A stretch of DNA of 64,000 nucleotides from Xenophilus arseniciresistens (GTDB lineage: Bacteria; Pseudomonadota; Gammaproteobacteria; Burkholderiales; Burkholderiaceae_C). Numbering within the stretch: position 1 is the first letter of the stretch; each line of letters starts with the position of its first letter. The DNA lies in the NCBI RefSeq assembly GCF_028023875.1, contig NZ_JAQIPB010000009.1, positions 124,001-188,000 of the forward strand. The letters are read 5' to 3'. Shown here piece by piece: positions 1 to 8,344 of this stretch. A program made the position numbers and the translations under genes. Under the pieces are notes generated by a model, which saw only the letters and a list, made by a program, of their open reading frames with translations, ran no database searches and was not told the origin of the DNA.

Positions 1-2274
1 GTACACCGCCAGCGCCTGTTCGGCCTGCCCGAGCCGGCCCAGGCAGAAGCCCTTGTTCACCATCGCGTCCAGGCACAGGCGGCGCAGCTCGGGGTGGGCC
101 GAGGCCACATGCGCGCCCAGGATGCCGTCGTACAGCTCGATGGCCTGGCGGTACTGCTTCGTGCCGTGGTGCGCGCGCGCCTGCTCGATGCGCGCCCACA
201 GCGCGTCGCGCTGCTCCAGCGGCAGGTCTTCCACGGCGTCGCCGTATGACACCGCGGCGCCGCGGCGCTGCAGCCGGTTCAGGCAGGTCAGCCGGCTGGC
301 GCTGAGCTTGGCCATCACCTCGCGCAGGCGCGGCTCGGTGCGCGCGCCAAAGCGCTCCAGCATGCGGTCGTAGACCGGCAGCGCATCTTCCTCGCGGCCC
401 ATCAGCATCATCAGCAGATAGCCCAGGTTGAGCCCGGCGCTGGCCGTGCGAAAGACGATTTCCGGGTCCTCGTCGTCCAGGAAAAGGTCGATGCGCTGCT
501 GGTTGCTGGCGCGGGCGGCCTCGTAGTGCAGGCGGTCGCGCTGGTGCACCGCCAGGTTGTAGAGCCTGTAGGCCAGCCGCTGGCGGATGCGCGGGCTGTC
601 GTCCGCACCGAAGCGCTCGGCCATCACGGCCACGGTGCGGGCGCAGTGCGCTTCCGCGGGCGTGAGTTCGCCCACCTCGGCCGGCGGGTGCTCGCCATCA
701 GCCACGGCACCAGGCGCGGGCGGGGCCTGCAGCGCCCACAGGTCGGCCCGGGTGTCCAGGTGCATCAGCTGCAGCCAGCGCTCGGGTTCTTCCTCGGCCG
801 GCGCTTCTTCTTCGTCCGGCGTCTCGAGCAGCGCCAGCGCCTCGTCGAAGCGCCCGGCCTGGCCCAGCCAGTGGGCGCGGGTGCAGGCCAGCTCGCGCAG
901 GGGGCGCTGCACGGCGGGCTGCGTGTCCTTGCCAAAGCGCTGCTGGGCGGCGTCCAGCGTGGCCAGGGCCTGCGGCGCCAGCCCCGCCGCGTGTTGCAGA
1001 TAGGCGATGTCGATCCACACCTGCAGCAGGGGGCTTTGCAGGGGCGCGGCCGGGTCGTCGCCGATGCGCTGCAGCACGGCCTGCCAGGCGGCGAGCTGCT
1101 CGGCCGGCGCGGCGGCCTGCTGCCGGATCCCGTCGCAGTGGGCGAGCAGCGCGTGGCGCCGGGTGGGCGCGTCCGGGTGCTCGCCGTAGTCGGCCCACAG
1201 GCGCTCGGTCAGGGCGCGGGCCTGCGCATCCAGCGCCTGCGCAGCCGCTGCGCCGCCGGCCTCGCGCATCCGGCGGGCCTGCTCGTGCAGCAGGTCGGCG
1301 TGCAGGCAGACGCATTGGCTCAGGCAGCGGTCGACCAGGGCCGGCCGCGGCGTGCGCGCCAGCGGGAAGCGCGCCTGCATCGCCTCGCAGGCCAGGCCCA
1401 GCTGTTCCTGCGCGGTGCTGCCCTCGGGCGCTTCGGGCTCTTCGCCGTGCCACCAGAGGATGGCGTCGAGCTGGGCGAGCGCCAGGGTCTCGAGGCTGCC
1501 CGGGTGCTCGGTGGCCGCCAGCCGCTCGACCAGCGAGCGCTGGATCGCCAGCGCCTCGGGCCAGCGCTCCAGCGAGGCCAGCAGGCGCATCTGCGCCAGC
1601 CGCCCGTCGGCCGCCGCCTCGCGCACCTCGTCATGGGGCGATGCGCCGCCATCACGCCACAGCGCTTCCCAGGCCGCCAGCGCCTCCTCGGGGTCGTCCA
1701 GCTCGGCCAGCAGCGCGGCCTGGCGCAGGCGCAACTGCGCCACCAGGGTGCGGGTGGCGGGCCAGTCGTCGTCGGCAAAGCGCGTGGCGAGGCGGTGCGC
1801 GTGCCGCACCATGTCCACCTTGGCAAAGGTGGCGCCATGGTGGGCGCGCAGATTCACCTCCGCCAGGCCGGCGCGGGCCAGCCACTGGCGCACCGGCAGG
1901 GCCTCGGCGTGCTCGAAGCGCTGCTGCACCTGCGCCAGCACCGCCAGCGCGGCCTCGATGTCGCCCGTGCCGGACAAAGCCCGGCCCTTGGCGACCAGCG
2001 CCCGCGCCACCTGGGGCCAGCGTTCCAGCGGCAGGGTGCCCGGCGCGGCGTCGCCGTCGCCCAGGTGGCGCAGCCAGTCGTCGGCGGCCGCCACCGCCTC
2101 GTCGGCACGGCCTGCCCCGGCAAGGGCCTGGACCTGCTCTTCCCACGCGGCGCCGAGGTGGTCGAGCAGCTCAGGCTGGGCGGGCTGGCCGGCGCGCGTC
2201 AACGGGACCAGGCGATCAAGGACGGCTTGCGCGCGCGCCAGCGCCTCTTCGGGTGATGAAGCGATGTGTGACAT
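1..2274 (-). CDS. Helical-repeat (TPR-like) protein, C-terminus beyond window
   Basis: The minus strand reads open from an ATG at 2274 down to base 1, 758 codons without a stop, so the gene is cut by the window edge. The protein begins MSHIASSPEEALARAQ. It is rich in Ala, Leu, Arg and Glu, arranged as successive amphipathic helices, which suggests tetratricopeptide-like repeats that bind partner proteins. No signal peptide or membrane segment is visible. I do not recognise a catalytic domain. Several long frames on the plus strand over the same bases are shadows. Fold class is inference; the reading frame is seen directly. Confidence 0.75.
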   Translation of the reverse strand, partial: MSHIASSPEEALARAQAVLDRLVPLTRAGQPAQPELLDHLGAAWEEQVQALAGAGRADEAVAAADDWLRHLGDGDAAPGTLPLERWPQVARALVAKGRALSGTGDIEAALAVLAQVQQRFEHAEALPVRQWLARAGLAEVNLRAHHGATFAKVDMVRHAHRLATRFADDDWPATRTLVAQLRLRQAALLAELDDPEEALAAWEALWRDGGASPHDEVREAAADGRLAQMRLLASLERWPEALAIQRSLVERLAATEHPGSLETLALAQLDAILWWHGEEPEAPEGSTAQEQLGLACEAMQARFPLARTPRPALVDRCLSQCVCLHADLLHEQARRMREAGGAAAAQALDAQARALTERLWADYGEHPDAPTRRHALLAHCDGIRQQAAAPAEQLAAWQAVLQRIGDDPAAPLQSPLLQVWIDIAYLQHAAGLAPQALATLDAAQQRFGKDTQPAVQRPLRELACTRAHWLGQAGRFDEALALLETPDEEEAPAEEEPERWLQLMHLDTRADLWALQAPPAPGAVADGEHPPAEVGELTPAEAHCARTVAVMAERFGADDSPRIRQRLAYRLYNLAVHQRDRLHYEAARASNQQRIDLFLDDEDPEIVFRTASAGLNLGYLLMMLMGREEDALPVYDRMLERFGARTEPRLREVMAKLSASRLTCLNRLQRRGAAVSYGDAVEDLPLEQRDALWARIEQARAHHGTKQYRQAIELYDGILGAHVASAHPELRRLCLDAMVNKGFCLGRLGQAEQALAVY

Positions 2275-2320
2275 GGGCGGATTGTGGGCCGCGCCCGCCC
2301 GCTGCGTCACCTGCTGCGGG

Positions 2321-2965
2321 TCAGAGCCCCGTCTCGACCATGTGCAGCAGGCGCTGCCCCAGGGCTGCGCGCATGGCCTGTGGCGCGCGGCGCAGCGGGC
2401 CGTCGATGACCAGCAGCGCCATGCCATGGACCGCGGACCAGGCCAGGAACTCGGCGCCCAGGCGCCGCTCGGGCGGCAGCACGCCGGCCTGCACCAGGGC
2501 GTCCAGCGCATGGGCCAGCAGTTCGAAGGGATTGAGCCCCTTGTCGCCGGTGCGCGCGGGGTCGGGCGGCAGCTCGACATCGAAAGGGCCCGAAGCGAAG
2601 GCGGCGCGGAACCAGCCGGTTTCGGACTGCGCGAAACCCAGGTAGCCGCGCCCCACCGCGGCCAGCAGGGCGCGCGCACGCTCGGGCGCGTCGGGCAGGG
2701 CCTCGGCCTGACGCATTTCCTGCTCGATGGCCAGCGCCAGCGCGCCCAGGGCCGACGCGCGCACGGCGTCGAACAGGGCCTGGTGGTTGGCGAAATGGCG
2801 GTAGGCCGCGTTGGGTGCCACGCCTGCGCGGCGCGTGGCCTCGCGCAGCACGACCGCCTGCGGGCCGCCTTCGCGCGCCAGTGCGAGGCCGGCCTCGATC
2901 AGGCTCGCGCGCAAGTCGCCGTGGTGGTAGGTCTTGCGGGGCGGGGGGCGGCGGGCCTTGGGCAT
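2321..2965 (-). CDS. TetR/AcrR family transcriptional regulator
   Basis: A 214-residue DNA-binding repressor. The N-terminal helix-turn-helix starts with YHHGDLRASLIEAG (about residues 12-26) and continues with the recognition-helix region AGVAPNAAYRHFANH, typical of the TetR group with a C-terminal WHG/TetR_C domain. The rest is an alpha-helical ligand-binding and dimerisation domain; the ligand cannot be read. It is divergent from the VOC gene at 3102. The gap holds two matched 17-bp inverted repeats, so it probably represses itself and the VOC, DUF1428 and MFS genes. The MFS transporter downstream suggests an exported or imported effector molecule. Confidence 0.9.
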   Translation of the reverse strand: MPKARRPPPRKTYHHGDLRASLIEAGLALAREGGPQAVVLREATRRAGVAPNAAYRHFANHQALFDAVRASALGALALAIEQEMRQAEALPDAPERARALLAAVGRGYLGFAQSETGWFRAAFASGPFDVELPPDPARTGDKGLNPFELLAHALDALVQAGVLPPERRLGAEFLAWSAVHGMALLVIDGPLRRAPQAMRAALGQRLLHMVETGL

Positions 2966-3008
2966 CGTGCTCAGCGAAACAGAAATTCACAGCCAAAAAG
3001 GCCGTCGA

Positions 3009-3025
3009 TGTGGACAGTGTCCATC
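3009..3025. promoter_or_regulatory. Operator-like inverted repeat, site 1
   Basis: TGTGGACAGTGTCCATC has half-sites TGGACA and TGTCCA around one central base. It shares the pattern TGTGGAC-N3-GTCCACA with a second copy centred exactly 30 bp away, about three helical turns. It overlaps the -35 hexamer of the plus-strand promoter. Inferred binding site of the adjacent TetR regulator. Confidence 0.7.
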
Positions 3026-3039
3026 TTAGCGCCTAGGAT
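3011..3039 (+). promoter_or_regulatory. Sigma-70-like promoter for the VOC gene
   Basis: TGGACA at 3011-3016 and TAGGAT at 3034-3039 are separated by 17 bp, the optimal spacing for a -35/-10 pair. Transcription would start near 3046, inside operator site 2, and run into the VOC gene at 3102. The -35 lies in operator site 1, so repressor binding would block polymerase. Confidence 0.6.
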
Positions 3040-3055
3040 GTGAACACCGTCCACA
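3039..3055. promoter_or_regulatory. Operator-like inverted repeat, site 2
   Basis: TGTGAACACCGTCCACA is an imperfect inverted repeat with the same half-site as site 1 (GTCCACA is complete on the right, TGTGAAC has one change on the left). It covers the predicted transcription start of the plus-strand promoter. The centre-to-centre distance to site 1 is 30 bp, which would place two dimers on the same DNA face. Confidence 0.65.
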
Positions 3056-3101
3056 CAAACCCGCTGCGCGCGCTCTCGCGCAAGGCCCACCCGGAGACAC
3101 C

Positions 3102-3554
3102 ATGCAGTTCGTTCCCTACCTCAACTTCGACGGCAATTGCGCGCAGGCCATGGCCTTCTACGCCAGGCTGTTCGGCGGCCAGATCGTTTTTCAGTCCACC
3201 TTCGGCGAGATGCCGCCCGACCCGGGCATGCCCCCGCTGCCCGAGGAGGCCAGGAACCGGCTGATGCACGCGATGCTGCAGATCGGCAGCCAGAGCCTGA
3301 TGGCCTCGGACACCATGCCCGCCATGCCGGGCGTGGACCCCGAGACCTGCGGCGGCGCCTACCGCCCGCCGCAGGGCATGTGGGTATCGATCGGCGTCGA
3401 GACCGAGGCCGAAGGCCGGCGCGTGTTCGACGGGCTCGCCGAAGGCGGCCAGGTCACCATGCGCTTTGACAAGACCTTCTGGTCGCCCGGCTTCGGCATG
3501 GTGACCGACCGCTTCGGCACGCCCTGGATGGTGAACGTCGCGGCGCAGCCCTGA
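3102..3554 (+). CDS. VOC family protein (PhnB/YjdN-like)
   Basis: A 150-residue cytoplasmic protein of the vicinal oxygen chelate fold. It opens with PYLNFDGNCAQAMAFY and has FGGQI and the C-terminal DRFGTPWMVN, the usual signatures of the PhnB-like (3-dmu-9_3-mt) group with paired beta-alpha-beta-beta-beta units. Substrate and metal use are unknown for this group. The ATG is preceded by GGAGA at a good distance. First gene of a likely TetR-controlled set with the DUF1428 gene 67 bp downstream. Confidence 0.88.
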   Translation: MQFVPYLNFDGNCAQAMAFYARLFGGQIVFQSTFGEMPPDPGMPPLPEEARNRLMHAMLQIGSQSLMASDTMPAMPGVDPETCGGAYRPPQGMWVSIGVETEAEGRRVFDGLAEGGQVTMRFDKTFWSPGFGMVTDRFGTPWMVNVAAQP

Positions 3555-3557
3555 CGC

Positions 3558-3576
3558 GCCGGCAGCTTCGGCCGGC
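3558..3576 (+). terminator. Hairpin between VOC and DUF1428 genes
   Basis: GCCGGC (3558-3563) and GCCGGC (3571-3576) pair across a 7-base loop, followed by a C/T-rich run rather than a clean T tract. It may attenuate read-through or stabilise the mRNA end; a weak call. Confidence 0.4.
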
Positions 3577-3621
3577 CTCCCTTCCTTTCTTTGCGCTCAA
3601 TCACGAAACAAGGAGACATGC

Positions 3622-3999
3622 ATGCATTACGTCGATGGATTTGTGCTGCCCGTGCCGCGGGCCAATCTGGATGCCTACCGCGCGCTCGCGCAGAAGGCCG
3701 GCGAGGTCTGGCTGGAATACGGCGCGCTGCAGTACTTCGAATGCGTGGGCGATGACGTGCAGCCCGGCAAGCTCACCTCCTTCCCGCAGGCCGTGCAGCT
3801 CAAGGACGACGAGGTCCCGGTCTTCTCGTGGATCGTCTACACCTCGCGCGCCGAGCGTGACCGCATCAACGCGCTGGTGATGAAGGACCCGCGCATCGAC
3901 TGCAAGCCCGAGGACATGCCTTTCGACGGCATGCGCATGTTCTGGGGCGGCTTCACCGGCCTGGTGGAGATGGGCTGGGGCGCAGGGCCCAAGGGCTGA
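3622..3999 (+). CDS. DUF1428 family protein (YbaA-like)
   Basis: A 125-residue protein matching the DUF1428 family, which has a dimeric alpha/beta barrel fold and no assigned reaction. It begins MHYVDGFVLPVP and carries PFDGMRMFWGGF near the C-terminus, both characteristic of the family. AGGAG at 3611-3615 fixes the ATG at 3622; an ATG at 3618 is too close and out of frame. The MFS gene starts 7 bp after the stop, so the two are very probably cotranscribed. Confidence 0.9.
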   Translation: MHYVDGFVLPVPRANLDAYRALAQKAGEVWLEYGALQYFECVGDDVQPGKLTSFPQAVQLKDDEVPVFSWIVYTSRAERDRINALVMKDPRIDCKPEDMPFDGMRMFWGGFTGLVEMGWGAGPKG

Positions 4000-4006
4000 G
4001 GCCGGC

Positions 4007-5233
4007 ATGAGCCAGCAGCAGCAACAGCAGCCCTACCGCTGGGTCATCGTCGCCGCCGGCGGCCTGCTGGGCTGCGTGGCCGCGGGCGCGATGTTCTCGC
4101 TGCCCGTCTTCCTGCGGCCCATGGCGCAGGACACCGGCTGGTCGGTCACCGGCATTTCGACCGCGATGACCTTCGGCTTCCTGGCCATGGCGCTGGCCAG
4201 CCTCGGCTGGGGCCATCTGTCCGACCGCATCGGCCCACGCCCCGTGGTGCTGGCGGGCTCGGTGGTGCTGGCGGGCAGCCTGGCGCTGGCCAGCCGCGCG
4301 CAGTCGCTGGCGGGCTTCCAGCTGCTGTTCGGTCTGCTGGTGGGCGGCGCCACGGCCGCCGTCTTCGCACCCATGATGGCCTGCGTCACCGGCTGGTTCG
4401 ACACGCAGCGCGGGCTGGCCGTCTCGCTGGTGTCGGCGGGCATGGGCATGGCACCGATGACCATGGCCCCGCTGGCCGCCTGGCTGGTCACCGAACAGGG
4501 GTGGCGCAGCGCGATGCTGGTGATCGCCGGCGTCGCGGCGCTGCTGATGATCCCCGCGGCCCTGCTGGTGCGCCGCCCGCCTGCGCTGGAGGGCGATGCG
4601 GCCGCCTCGGGGCCCGTGGCCGGCGCGCCACCCGACATGGCGCTGGGCCAGGCGCTGCGCTCGCGCCAGTTCATCCTGCTCATGCTGGCCAACTTCTTCT
4701 GCTGCGCCACGCACTCGGGCCCGATCTTCCACACCGTCAGCTATGCCGTGACCTGCGGCATCCCGATGATCGCGGCCGTGACGATCTACAGCGTCGAGGG
4801 CCTGGCCGGCATGGCCGGGCGCATCGGCTTCGGCCTGGCCGGGGACCGCTTCGGCGCGCAGCGGGTGCTGGTCATCGGCCTGCTGGCCCAGGCCTTCGCC
4901 GTGCTGGCCTACGCCAGCGTGAGCCAGCTCGGCAGCTTCTACGCGGTGGCCGTGGTGGTCGGCTTCATCTATGCGGGCACGATGCCGCTGTACGCGGTGA
5001 TCATCCGCGAGAACTTCCCGCTGCGCATGATGGGCACCATCATCGGCGGCACGGCGCTGGCCGGCAGCCTGGGCATGTCCACCGGGCCGCTGCTCGGCGG
5101 CCTGGTCTACGACCGGCTGGGCAGCTACACGCTGATGTACGTCGCCTCCTGGGGCATGGGGCTGGCGGCCATGGCGGTGCTGATGGCTTTTCGGCCCTTC
5201 CCGTTGCGCAAGATGGCGGGCGCACCGGCCTAA
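4007..5233 (+). CDS. MFS transporter
   Basis: A 408-residue inner-membrane secondary transporter with about 12 hydrophobic segments. The loop between helices 2 and 3 carries the major facilitator motif WGHLSDRIGPRPV, repeated as GLAGDRFGAQRVL in the second half. The overall pattern resembles the monocarboxylate/oxalate-formate (OFA) branch, but the substrate cannot be read. The N-terminus has a run of six glutamines before the first helix. Last gene of the VOC-DUF1428-MFS set. Confidence 0.88.
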   Translation: MSQQQQQQPYRWVIVAAGGLLGCVAAGAMFSLPVFLRPMAQDTGWSVTGISTAMTFGFLAMALASLGWGHLSDRIGPRPVVLAGSVVLAGSLALASRAQSLAGFQLLFGLLVGGATAAVFAPMMACVTGWFDTQRGLAVSLVSAGMGMAPMTMAPLAAWLVTEQGWRSAMLVIAGVAALLMIPAALLVRRPPALEGDAAASGPVAGAPPDMALGQALRSRQFILLMLANFFCCATHSGPIFHTVSYAVTCGIPMIAAVTIYSVEGLAGMAGRIGFGLAGDRFGAQRVLVIGLLAQAFAVLAYASVSQLGSFYAVAVVVGFIYAGTMPLYAVIIRENFPLRMMGTIIGGTALAGSLGMSTGPLLGGLVYDRLGSYTLMYVASWGMGLAAMAVLMAFRPFPLRKMAGAPA

Positions 5234-5240
5234 AGAAAAA

Positions 5241-5266
5241 GCCGCGCCGCTTTGCAGCGGCGCGGC
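5241..5266 (-). terminator. Intrinsic terminator for ilvE/zinc-finger genes
   Basis: A perfect 11-bp stem (5241-5251 with 5256-5266) has a 4-base loop. On the minus strand it is followed by TTTTTCTTT, a good Rho-independent terminator for the genes at 5288-6495. On the plus strand the following bases are only weakly T-rich, so it may serve the MFS gene less well. Confidence 0.85.
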
Positions 5267-5287
5267 TTGGGCTTGAGGCTGGCGCGC

Positions 5288-5539
5288 TCAGTGACCGCCG
5301 CCGAAGTGCTCGCCGGCCTTGAGGCGATACACGGTGCCGCAGTACGGGCACTTGGCTTCGCCGGTGCGGGCGACGTCGAGGTACACCTTGGGGTGGGTGT
5401 TCCAGAGCTTCATGTCGGCCTTGGGGCTGGGGCAGAACACGCCGCCCTGGTGGTTCAAGTCCTTGGCGGCCAGTTCCACGAGCGACCGGCGGTCTGCCGA
5501 CTTCACCTGGTCCACGAGCGAGCTGTTGGAAATAGACAT
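5288..5539 (-). CDS. Zinc-finger CHCC domain protein
   Basis: An 83-residue protein starting MSISNSSLVDQVKSAD at 5539, behind a GCAGGAGC ribosome site. Its C-terminal half has the ordered ligands Cys36, His49, Cys64 and Cys67 (in GEAKCPYCGTVYRL) of the zf-CHCC family, which includes the zinc-binding NDUFS6 subunit of complex I. A role in bacteria is not established. It lies 20 bp downstream of ilvE and shares its terminator, so the two are one operon. A longer overlapping minus-strand frame covering this gene is a shadow of ilvE. Confidence 0.88.
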   Translation of the reverse strand: MSISNSSLVDQVKSADRRSLVELAAKDLNHQGGVFCPSPKADMKLWNTHPKVYLDVARTGEAKCPYCGTVYRLKAGEHFGGGH

Positions 5540-5559
5540 GATGGGGCTGCTCCTGCGTT

Positions 5560-6495
5560 TCAGACCGGCGTCAGCCAGTGGGCGTACTTGGGGTTGCGGC
5601 CGTTCACGATGTCGAAGAAGGCGCTCTGGATCTTTTCGGTGATGGGGCCGCGCGAGCCGATGCCGATCTGCACGCGGTCCAGTTCGCGGATGGGGGTCAC
5701 TTCGGCCGCGGTGCCGGTGAAGAAGGCTTCCTCGGCGATGTAGACCTCGTCGCGCGTGATGCGCTTTTGCACCACTTCGATGCCCAGATCCTTGGCGATG
5801 TGCAGGATGGTGTTGCGCGTGATGCCGTTGAGCGCGCCGGCCGACAGGTCGGGCGTGTAGATCACGCCGCCCTTGACCACGAACACGTTCTCGCCCGCGC
5901 CTTCGCTGACGAAGCCCGAGGCGTCGAGCAGCAGCGCCTCGTCGTAGCCGTCTTCCGTCGCTTCCATGTTGGCCAGGATGGAGTTGCTGTAGTTGCTCAC
6001 CGCCTTGGCCTGCGTCATCGTGATGTTGACGTGGTGGCGCGTGTAGCTGGAAGTCTTGACGCGGATGCCGCGCTTGAGCCCTTCCTCGCCCAGGTAGGCG
6101 CCCCAGGCCCAGGCCGCCACCATGGCGTGGATGGTGTTGCCCTTGGGGCTCACGCCCAGCTTTTCGGAACCGATCCACACCAGCGGACGCAGGTAGCAGC
6201 TCTCGAGCTGGTTCTCGCGCACCACCTGCTTCTGCGCCTCGTTGAGCTGCTCCTTGCTGAAGGGCATGGGCATGCGCAGGATCTTGGCGCTGTTGAACAG
6301 GCGTTCGGTGTGCTCTTCGAGGCGGAAGATCGCCGTGCCCTTGTCGGTCTTGTAGGCGCGCACGCCTTCGAAGGCGCCGCAGCCGTAGTGCAAGGTGTGG
6401 GTCAGCACATGGATCTTGGCGTCGCGCCAGTCGACGAGTTCGCCGTCCATCCAGATCTTGCCGTCGCGGTCGGCCAGCGAGGGAATCGCGCTCAT
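5560..6495 (-). CDS. ilvE: Branched-chain amino acid aminotransferase
   Basis: A 311-residue class IV PLP enzyme that interconverts leucine, isoleucine and valine with their 2-oxo acids, the last step of branched-chain synthesis. The Schiff-base lysine is Lys164 in MTQAKAVSNYSNS. Other family marks are YGCGAFEGVRAY near residue 37 and SEGAGENVFVV near 198. Length matches IlvE. AAGGACCCCTC before the ATG sets the start. A zinc-finger gene follows in the same operon. Confidence 0.96.
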   Translation of the reverse strand: MSAIPSLADRDGKIWMDGELVDWRDAKIHVLTHTLHYGCGAFEGVRAYKTDKGTAIFRLEEHTERLFNSAKILRMPMPFSKEQLNEAQKQVVRENQLESCYLRPLVWIGSEKLGVSPKGNTIHAMVAAWAWGAYLGEEGLKRGIRVKTSSYTRHHVNITMTQAKAVSNYSNSILANMEATEDGYDEALLLDASGFVSEGAGENVFVVKGGVIYTPDLSAGALNGITRNTILHIAKDLGIEVVQKRITRDEVYIAEEAFFTGTAAEVTPIRELDRVQIGIGSRGPITEKIQSAFFDIVNGRNPKYAHWLTPV

Positions 6496-6647
6496 GAGGG
6501 GTCCTTGGGGGTCTGTCGGGGGAAGGCGGCGATTTTACGGCGGCCGTTTTCCTGCCTGTGCTGACGGGCCGTTACAGCCCTGCGGCCCGCCACGCCCGCT
6601 CAGGCAACGCACAATCACCGGCTTTTGCTGCCGCTGCTGTCCGACCC

Positions 6648-7670
6648 GTGCCCCGCTTCAAGAACGCCCTCGCCTATCGCCTCGAACCCTCGTGGGTTCC
6701 CGACTTCAACGCCGCACAGGACGCGCTGGACGCCCAGCGCTTCGCGCCCTGCGGCCCCTCGCAGGAAAGCTCGGCCGGCTTCGTCGCGCCCCGGGGGCAG
6801 GAACATGGCCTGCTGCTCGAATCCGTGGGCGGCCAGTGGCTGCTGGAATACATGGTCGAGAGCAAGACCGTGCCGGCCTCGGTGATCCGCCGCAAGGTCG
6901 ACGAGCGCGCGGCCGAGATCGAGAAGACCACGGGCCGCGCGCCCGGCAAGAAGGAAAAGAAGCAGCTCAAGGAAGACGTCACGCACGAGTTGCTGCCGCT
7001 GGCCTTCACGCGGCACGCGCGCATCTCGGTGTGGATCGACCCCGAGGCGCGGCGCCTGACGCTGGACACCTCCAACGCCGCGCGCGCCGACGGCGTGGTG
7101 ACGGCGCTGGTGCAGGCCCTGCCGGGCTTCGCGGTGGCGCCCTTCCACACCCAGCAGGAACCGGCCAGCGCCATGGCCGGCTGGCTGGCCAGCTACGAGC
7201 CGCCCGCGGGCTTTTCCATCGACCGCGACTGCGAACTCAAGGCCAGCGACGAGTCCAAGGCCGTGGTGCGCTATGCCAAGCACCCGCTGGACATCGAGGA
7301 AGTGCGCCAGCACATCGAGGCCGGCAAGCGCCCCACGCGCCTGGCCATGACCTGGGAAGACCGCGTGAGCTTCGAGCTGACCGAAGGCTTCACGCTGCGC
7401 AAGCTGGCCTTCCTGGAAGGCGTGCTCGATGATGCCGGCGTGGGCGGCGACGCGAAAAAGGGTGAGGAAAACTTCGACACCGACGCCGCCATCGTGACCG
7501 GCGAGCTGCGGCAGTTGCTGCCGGCGCTGCTGGAGGCGCTGGGCGGCGAGATGCAGCTGGGCCAGGCGGCCGCAGCGCCGCGCGATGCAAGCCCCGCCGC
7601 CCCCAAGGCGGCACAAGCCAAGGCCGCAGCCGCCGTGGTGGAAGCGGCCGACGACGACCCACCGTTCTGA
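6648..7670 (+). CDS. rdgC: Recombination-associated protein RdgC
   Basis: RdgC is a ring-shaped nucleoid-associated protein that binds double-stranded DNA and restrains RecA. The sequence from FKNALAYRL through SWVPDF, the central FELTEGFTLRKLAF and a C-terminal ILV-rich part match the family. I start it at the GTG at 6648 because the match begins there; 30 upstream codons from a GTG at 6558 look non-coding. An alanine/proline-rich acidic tail of about 35 residues follows the usual end of RdgC. It is monocistronic and ends in a bidirectional hairpin. Confidence 0.93.
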   Translation: MPRFKNALAYRLEPSWVPDFNAAQDALDAQRFAPCGPSQESSAGFVAPRGQEHGLLLESVGGQWLLEYMVESKTVPASVIRRKVDERAAEIEKTTGRAPGKKEKKQLKEDVTHELLPLAFTRHARISVWIDPEARRLTLDTSNAARADGVVTALVQALPGFAVAPFHTQQEPASAMAGWLASYEPPAGFSIDRDCELKASDESKAVVRYAKHPLDIEEVRQHIEAGKRPTRLAMTWEDRVSFELTEGFTLRKLAFLEGVLDDAGVGGDAKKGEENFDTDAAIVTGELRQLLPALLEALGGEMQLGQAAAAPRDASPAAPKAAQAKAAAAVVEAADDDPPF

Positions 7671-7701
7671 CCCAGGAAAGCCAGACGCGCAGAAGCAAGA
7701 A

Positions 7702-7720
7702 GGCCGGCAATTCGCCGGCC
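7702..7720. terminator. Bidirectional terminator between rdgC and the AKP gene
   Basis: GGCCGGC (7702-7708) pairs with GCCGGCC (7714-7720) over a 5-base loop. The plus strand continues TTTCTTTTCTT; the minus strand continues TTCTTGCTTC. It fits termination of both converging genes. Confidence 0.85.
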
Positions 7721-7737
7721 TTTCTTTTCTTCCTTGC

Positions 7738-8256
7738 TTACTTGTTGAGCTTGCGCGGCCGACCGGCCTTGAGCGGCGTCAGCGCGTCCAGTGCCTTCTT
7801 GAGCTGCGCATCGCTCAGCTTCGCCAGCACCTGCAGGCCGGCGCGCAGCAGCTCGCTCTTCTTGGCCGGGCGCTTGAAGGCCAGCGCGCGTTCCTTCATC
7901 TGCGCGATCAGGCCGAAGTCCTGCGGCGGCATGGTGAAGCTGTCACGCACCAGCTTTTCCTTGGCGGGCTTGGCAAGCTTGACGGGCTTTTCGGCCTTCA
8001 CGGCTTTCACGGCCTTGGGGCTCTTGCCCACTTGAGCGGGCGCAGCAGGCCGAGCTGGTGCGGCGGCCTTCTTCACGGGTGCCTTGGCAGGCACCTTCGT
8101 CGGCGCAGCCGCCTTCTTCGCTGCAGTGCGCTTGCGCGGTGCAGCGGCGGGCTTCCTGGCAGCCGGTTCAGGGGCAGCAGCAGCGGCGGCTTCAGCGGAG
8201 GCGTCGGTCACGGGGTCGGTGTGGAGGTTCATGGGCGGCTGAACGGTGCTGGGCAT
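7738..8256 (-). CDS. Histone-like Ala/Lys/Pro-rich DNA-binding protein
   Basis: A 172-residue basic protein. Residues about 20-105 are a low-complexity Ala/Lys/Pro tract like eukaryotic histone H1 and bacterial AlgP/HctB tails. The last 65 residues form a compact unit (DSFTMPPQDFGLIAQMKER onward) with a beta-strand and two helices, resembling a ribbon-helix-helix DNA-binding domain. I infer a nucleoid or regulatory role. A second in-frame ATG at 8232 is an equally possible start. A perfect 15-bp palindrome lies 8 bp upstream of the first ATG, consistent with autoregulation. Confidence 0.8.
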   Translation of the reverse strand: MPSTVQPPMNLHTDPVTDASAEAAAAAAPEPAARKPAAAPRKRTAAKKAAAPTKVPAKAPVKKAAAPARPAAPAQVGKSPKAVKAVKAEKPVKLAKPAKEKLVRDSFTMPPQDFGLIAQMKERALAFKRPAKKSELLRAGLQVLAKLSDAQLKKALDALTPLKAGRPRKLNK

Positions 8257-8264
8257 CGAATCGA

Positions 8265-8279
8265 TGTAAATGATTTACA
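8265..8279. promoter_or_regulatory. 15-bp perfect palindrome upstream of AKP gene
   Basis: TGTAAAT and ATTTACA flank a single central base. It is AT-rich in a GC-rich background. On the minus strand it lies just downstream of a TAAAAT -10-like hexamer (8282-8287) with ATGACC (8306-8311) 18 bp further up, so it would cover the transcription start. Candidate operator; regulator unknown. Confidence 0.55.
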
Positions 8280-8344
8280 CGATTTTATGGCCGCCCCGGC
8301 CTCCAGGTCATCCCCACGCGCAGGCGCGGGTTGGCGAAAACGGC

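Noticed and set aside
526-2256. A 576-codon plus-strand frame at the left end
   Set aside because: It is the shadow of the minus-strand helical-repeat gene, which is open through the window edge.
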